NCBI GenBank assembly: GCA_017621195.1
Contig: JAGATO010000004.1
Coordinates: 1 to 7,492 of the forward strand
Source of the DNA: Bacillota bacterium
GTDB lineage: Bacteria > Bacillota > Clostridia > Peptostreptococcales > Anaerovoracaceae
Reading direction: 5' to 3'
Length of the DNA: 7,492 nucleotides
Part shown: one piece after another, positions 5,620 through 7,492 of the stretch
How the letters are laid out: every line of letters starts with the position of its first letter
Position numbering within the stretch: position 1 is the first letter of the stretch
Notes under the pieces: model-generated
Told to the model about the DNA's origin: nothing
Databases searched by the model: none
The model's input: the letters and a program-made list of their open reading frames with translations, nothing else
Translations under genes and position numbers: made by a program

Positions 5620-5922
5620 ATGGCGAAAAAAGGCGATTGGGTCCGCATTCACGCTACGGTTCTGAAGGCAGACGAAAGAACGGCAAAGCTGCCTGCAGAT
5701 ACGCAGCAGTGCGACCTGGAAATGTGGACAAAGGGATTTCTGCAGGATGAAACCGCAGAGATCGGCGATGAAGTAACGGTTGAAACCGCAGTTGGCCGTC
5801 TGGAAAAGGGTACTCTGATCGAAGTCAATCCGTATTGGAGGCACAGCTATGGAAAGTTCGTTCCCGAGCTGGTTCAGATCGACAAGATGCTGAGAGATAT
5901 CATGTTTGGAGGTGACCGGTAA
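5620..5922 (+). CDS. ortA: 2-amino-4-oxopentanoate thiolase, small subunit
   Basis: OrtA is the small partner of OrtB in the thiolase that splits 2-amino-4-oxopentanoate with CoA into acetyl-CoA and D-alanine. The 100-residue product opens MAKKGDWVRIHATVLKADERTAKLPADTQ and contains the phrases DLEMWTKGF and YGKFVPEL, as expected for this small subunit; it has no membrane segment or signal peptide. ATG 5620 is preceded by AGGAGA (5605-5610) at nine bases. A TTG at 5572 would run through the intergenic hairpin and is rejected. Its TAA shares the A with the ortB ATG (TAATG), so translational coupling gives matched subunit amounts. The call relies on neighbours and remembered family sequence; no catalytic motif is visible in the subunit itself. 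Confidence 0.9.
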   Translation: MAKKGDWVRIHATVLKADERTAKLPADTQQCDLEMWTKGFLQDETAEIGDEVTVETAVGRLEKGTLIEVNPYWRHSYGKFVPELVQIDKMLRDIMFGGDR

Positions 5923-7337
5923 TGGCATTAGCAAAAGATTATAATTCCGTTATGGGAAGATCCAACGAAATCATGAAGAAGGCTCTGGGTCTGGACTACG
6001 CCACCTACGAATCCGGTTCCGTTGCGTTTGACTATGAATCCCTGATGAAGGACACCGGCTACACTCTGGAAGAGATCAACAAGATCCAGAGCAAGACCGG
6101 CGTCGGCAACACTCCGCTGTTAGAGCTGAGAAACCTGACCGCTCTGTCCAGAAAGTATGCAAAGCCCGGTTACGGTGCAAGAATCTTCGCTAAGGACGAA
6201 TCCTGCAACGCTTCCGGAAGCTTTAAGGCAAGAAGAGCTGCCTGCGCAGTTGCTCACGCCAAGAAGCTGGGCTACAAGGGCGTTATCGCAGCTACCTCCG
6301 GAAACTACGGCGCAGCCGTTGCTTCCCAGGCAGCAATGCAGGGCTTGAAGTGCATCGTCGTTCAGGAATGCTTCGACTCCCATGGCGTCGGCCAGCCTGA
6401 AATCGTTGAAAAGGCAAGAGCATGTGAAGCTTACGGCGCAGAAGTTATTCAGCTGACCGTAGGTCCCGAACTGTTCTACACCTTCCTGTCCGTACTGGAA
6501 GACACCGGATACTTCAACGCATCCCTGTACTCTCCGTTCGGTATCGCAGGTATCGAAACTCTGGGCTATGAAATCGCAATGCAGTGCCGCGAACTGCTGG
6601 GCAAGGATCCGGATATGGTTGTCTGCACCAACGCCGGTGGCGGCATGATGACCGGTACCGCCAGAGGTCTGATCAAGGCCGGCGCTACCAACACCCAGCT
6701 GGTTGCTGCTTCCATCGACCTGACCGGTCTGCACATGGCTTCCGATGCACAGTTCAACAAGAAGTCCTGCACCACCGGACACACCGGTTTCGGCGTTCCT
6801 TACGCTACCGATCCCGACCACTCCGACGTTCCCCGTTCCGCTGCAAGACCGCTGCGTTACATGGACCGTTACGTTACCGTTACCCAGGGTGAAGTTATGT
6901 TCATGACCGAAGCTCTGGCTAACCTGGAAGGTCTGGAAAGAGGACCTGCCGGAAACACCGCTCTGGCTGCTGCCTTCTCCCTGGCACAGGATCTGCCGGA
7001 AGATGCGATCATTGTCATCAGCGAAACCGAATACACCGGTGCCGGTAAGCACGTACAGCCCCAGCTGTCCTTCGCAAGAGACAACGGTATCGACATTCAC
7101 TTTGGCGATCCCGCGACCGAAGACAAGCCCGGCGTAAACGTAATCCTGCCCAAGGATCCCGGTTACATCAAGTACAAGGAAGCTGACATCAACCACTTCC
7201 GCGCATCCCTGATCAAGAAGGCCATCAAGGCTCACTGCCCCGATGTATCCAAGCTGACTCAGGAAGACCTGGAGTTCCTGGCTACGGAAGTTAAGAGAGA
7301 CGTAGACTTTGTCAAGGAAGTTATTGCCGCTCTGTAA
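5922..7337 (+). CDS. ortB: 2-amino-4-oxopentanoate thiolase, large PLP-dependent subunit
   Basis: OrtB is the pyridoxal-phosphate subunit of the OrtAB thiolase. The 471-residue protein is a fold-type II PLP enzyme like threonine synthase. The likely Schiff-base lysine is K102 in SGSFKARRA, the substrate loop is TSGNYGAA (125-132), and the glycine-rich phosphate cup is NAGGGMMTG (237-245). The motifs are intact and the length is as expected for the family. ATG 5922 follows GGAGGTGA (5908-5915) by six bases and overlaps the ortA stop by one base, indicating coupled translation. The codon pattern (AGA for Arg, no CGG; GAA for Glu) matches ord and differs from the genes upstream of the sigma-54 promoter. 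Downstream is a hairpin-bearing gap of 102 bases before oraS. Confidence 0.95.
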   Translation: MALAKDYNSVMGRSNEIMKKALGLDYATYESGSVAFDYESLMKDTGYTLEEINKIQSKTGVGNTPLLELRNLTALSRKYAKPGYGARIFAKDESCNASGSFKARRAACAVAHAKKLGYKGVIAATSGNYGAAVASQAAMQGLKCIVVQECFDSHGVGQPEIVEKARACEAYGAEVIQLTVGPELFYTFLSVLEDTGYFNASLYSPFGIAGIETLGYEIAMQCRELLGKDPDMVVCTNAGGGMMTGTARGLIKAGATNTQLVAASIDLTGLHMASDAQFNKKSCTTGHTGFGVPYATDPDHSDVPRSAARPLRYMDRYVTVTQGEVMFMTEALANLEGLERGPAGNTALAAAFSLAQDLPEDAIIVISETEYTGAGKHVQPQLSFARDNGIDIHFGDPATEDKPGVNVILPKDPGYIKYKEADINHFRASLIKKAIKAHCPDVSKLTQEDLEFLATEVKRDVDFVKEVIAAL

Positions 7338-7358
7338 AAAAGTATGAGTGTAAGCGGA

Positions 7359-7389
7359 CAGGCGGCGCGCAGCATGCGCGCGCCGTTTG
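7359..7389 (+). other. Strong GC-rich hairpin between ortB and oraS
   Basis: CGGCGCGC (7363-7370) pairs perfectly with GCGCGCCG (7378-7385). Four more pairs including two G-U (7359-7362 with 7386-7389) give about 12 bp around a 7-base loop. The following bases are GC- and AT-mixed without a T-tract, so it is not a clear terminator. It may stabilise or partly attenuate the operon message between the thiolase and aminomutase genes. Confidence 0.65.
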
Positions 7390-7406
7390 CCCCATATAAA
7401 TTCAGA

Positions 7407-7421
7407 CCCGCGTCAGGCGGG
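7407..7421 (+). other. Short hairpin just upstream of the oraS ribosome site
   Basis: CCCGC (7407-7411) and GCGGG (7417-7421) form a 5-bp stem with a GTCAG loop, ending six bases before the oraS ribosome site GGAGGA (7427-7432). It forms a tandem with the hairpin at 7359-7389. Confidence 0.4.
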
Positions 7422-7439
7422 CATTTGGAGGATTATAGG

Positions 7440-7492
7440 ATGAAAAGAGCAGATGATTTTCAGGAAAGAAGAAAACACCTGGCCAATATGAC
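7440..7492 (+). CDS. oraS: D-ornithine 4,5-aminomutase small subunit (3' truncated by the window)
   Basis: Only the first 17 codons and two bases are visible: MKRADDFQERRKHLANM. This matches the start I recall for OraS of Clostridium sticklandii and relatives (MKRADDFQ-RR-HLAN). OraS with OraE forms the adenosylcobalamin- and PLP-dependent mutase that moves the terminal amino group of D-ornithine to give 2,4-diaminopentanoate, the substrate of Ord. The start follows GGAGGA (7427-7432) by seven bases. Position after ord-ortA-ortB agrees with the known clostridial order, with oraE expected next beyond the window. Confidence 0.88.
   Translation, partial: MKRADDFQERRKHLANM

Noticed and set aside
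6120..7235. A 371-codon minus-strand open frame opposite ortB.
   Set aside because: It is a shadow of the strongly biased codon use of ortB and has no plausible domain or ribosome site.
1..7492. CRISPR array, tRNA, rRNA, insertion sequence or phage features.
   Set aside because: No regularly spaced repeats, tRNA-like folds, transposase motifs or terminal repeats were seen.

Overview
The window looks like the chromosome of an amino-acid-fermenting anaerobic member of the Clostridia. It holds the start of an oxidative ornithine degradation operon (ord, ortA, ortB, then the first codons of oraS). This is driven by a sigma-54 promoter next to a RocR-type enhancer-binding activator. Strong purine-rich ribosome binding sites, a TTG start and the gene order ord-ortA-ortB-oraS, as known from Clostridioides difficile and relatives, fit that assignment. 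Genus cannot be fixed from the sequence; an Anaerovoracaceae- or Peptostreptococcaceae-like anaerobe is a guess.

Layout. Positions 3-146 hold the C-terminal end of a reading frame with a four-cysteine zinc motif. It resembles the N-terminal/middle part of DnaC/DnaI-type helicase loaders but stops right after the motif. Positions 170-2269 encode a membrane-anchored LysM-G5-M23 cell-wall peptidase with a long charged cytoplasmic N-terminus. After 13 bases comes a small ArsR-like winged-helix regulator (2283-2600), closed by a strong intrinsic terminator (2619-2658). A compact sigma-A-like promoter (about 2649-2677) precedes the PAS-AAA+-Fis activator (2703-4127). The 372-base gap 4128-4499 is purely regulatory. 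It holds two 14-bp palindromes 21 bp apart, a long imperfect hairpin, a near-consensus -24/-12 promoter at 4322-4337 and a leader of about 150 nt with small hairpins. The operon follows: ord (4500-5546), ortA (5620-5922), ortB (5922-7337) and oraS (from 7440, cut by the window end).

How the genes work together. After racemisation of L-ornithine (racemase not in the window), D-ornithine aminomutase OraS/OraE converts D-ornithine to 2,4-diaminopentanoate. Ord oxidatively deaminates this to 2-amino-4-oxopentanoate, and OrtA/OrtB cleaves that with CoA to acetyl-CoA and D-alanine. The activator probably senses ornithine or a related amino acid through its PAS domain and drives sigma-54 RNA polymerase from the paired upstream sites.

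The pathway itself is known. The least expected signal is regulatory: the palindrome GCAAA-N4-TTTGC occurs twice upstream of ord and a third time inside the terminator stem just upstream of the activator's own promoter, suggesting autoregulation. Other points of interest are the nested hairpins around the ortA ribosome binding site, a GGFTGA variant of the sigma-54 contact loop, and the truncated loader-like frame at the left edge.
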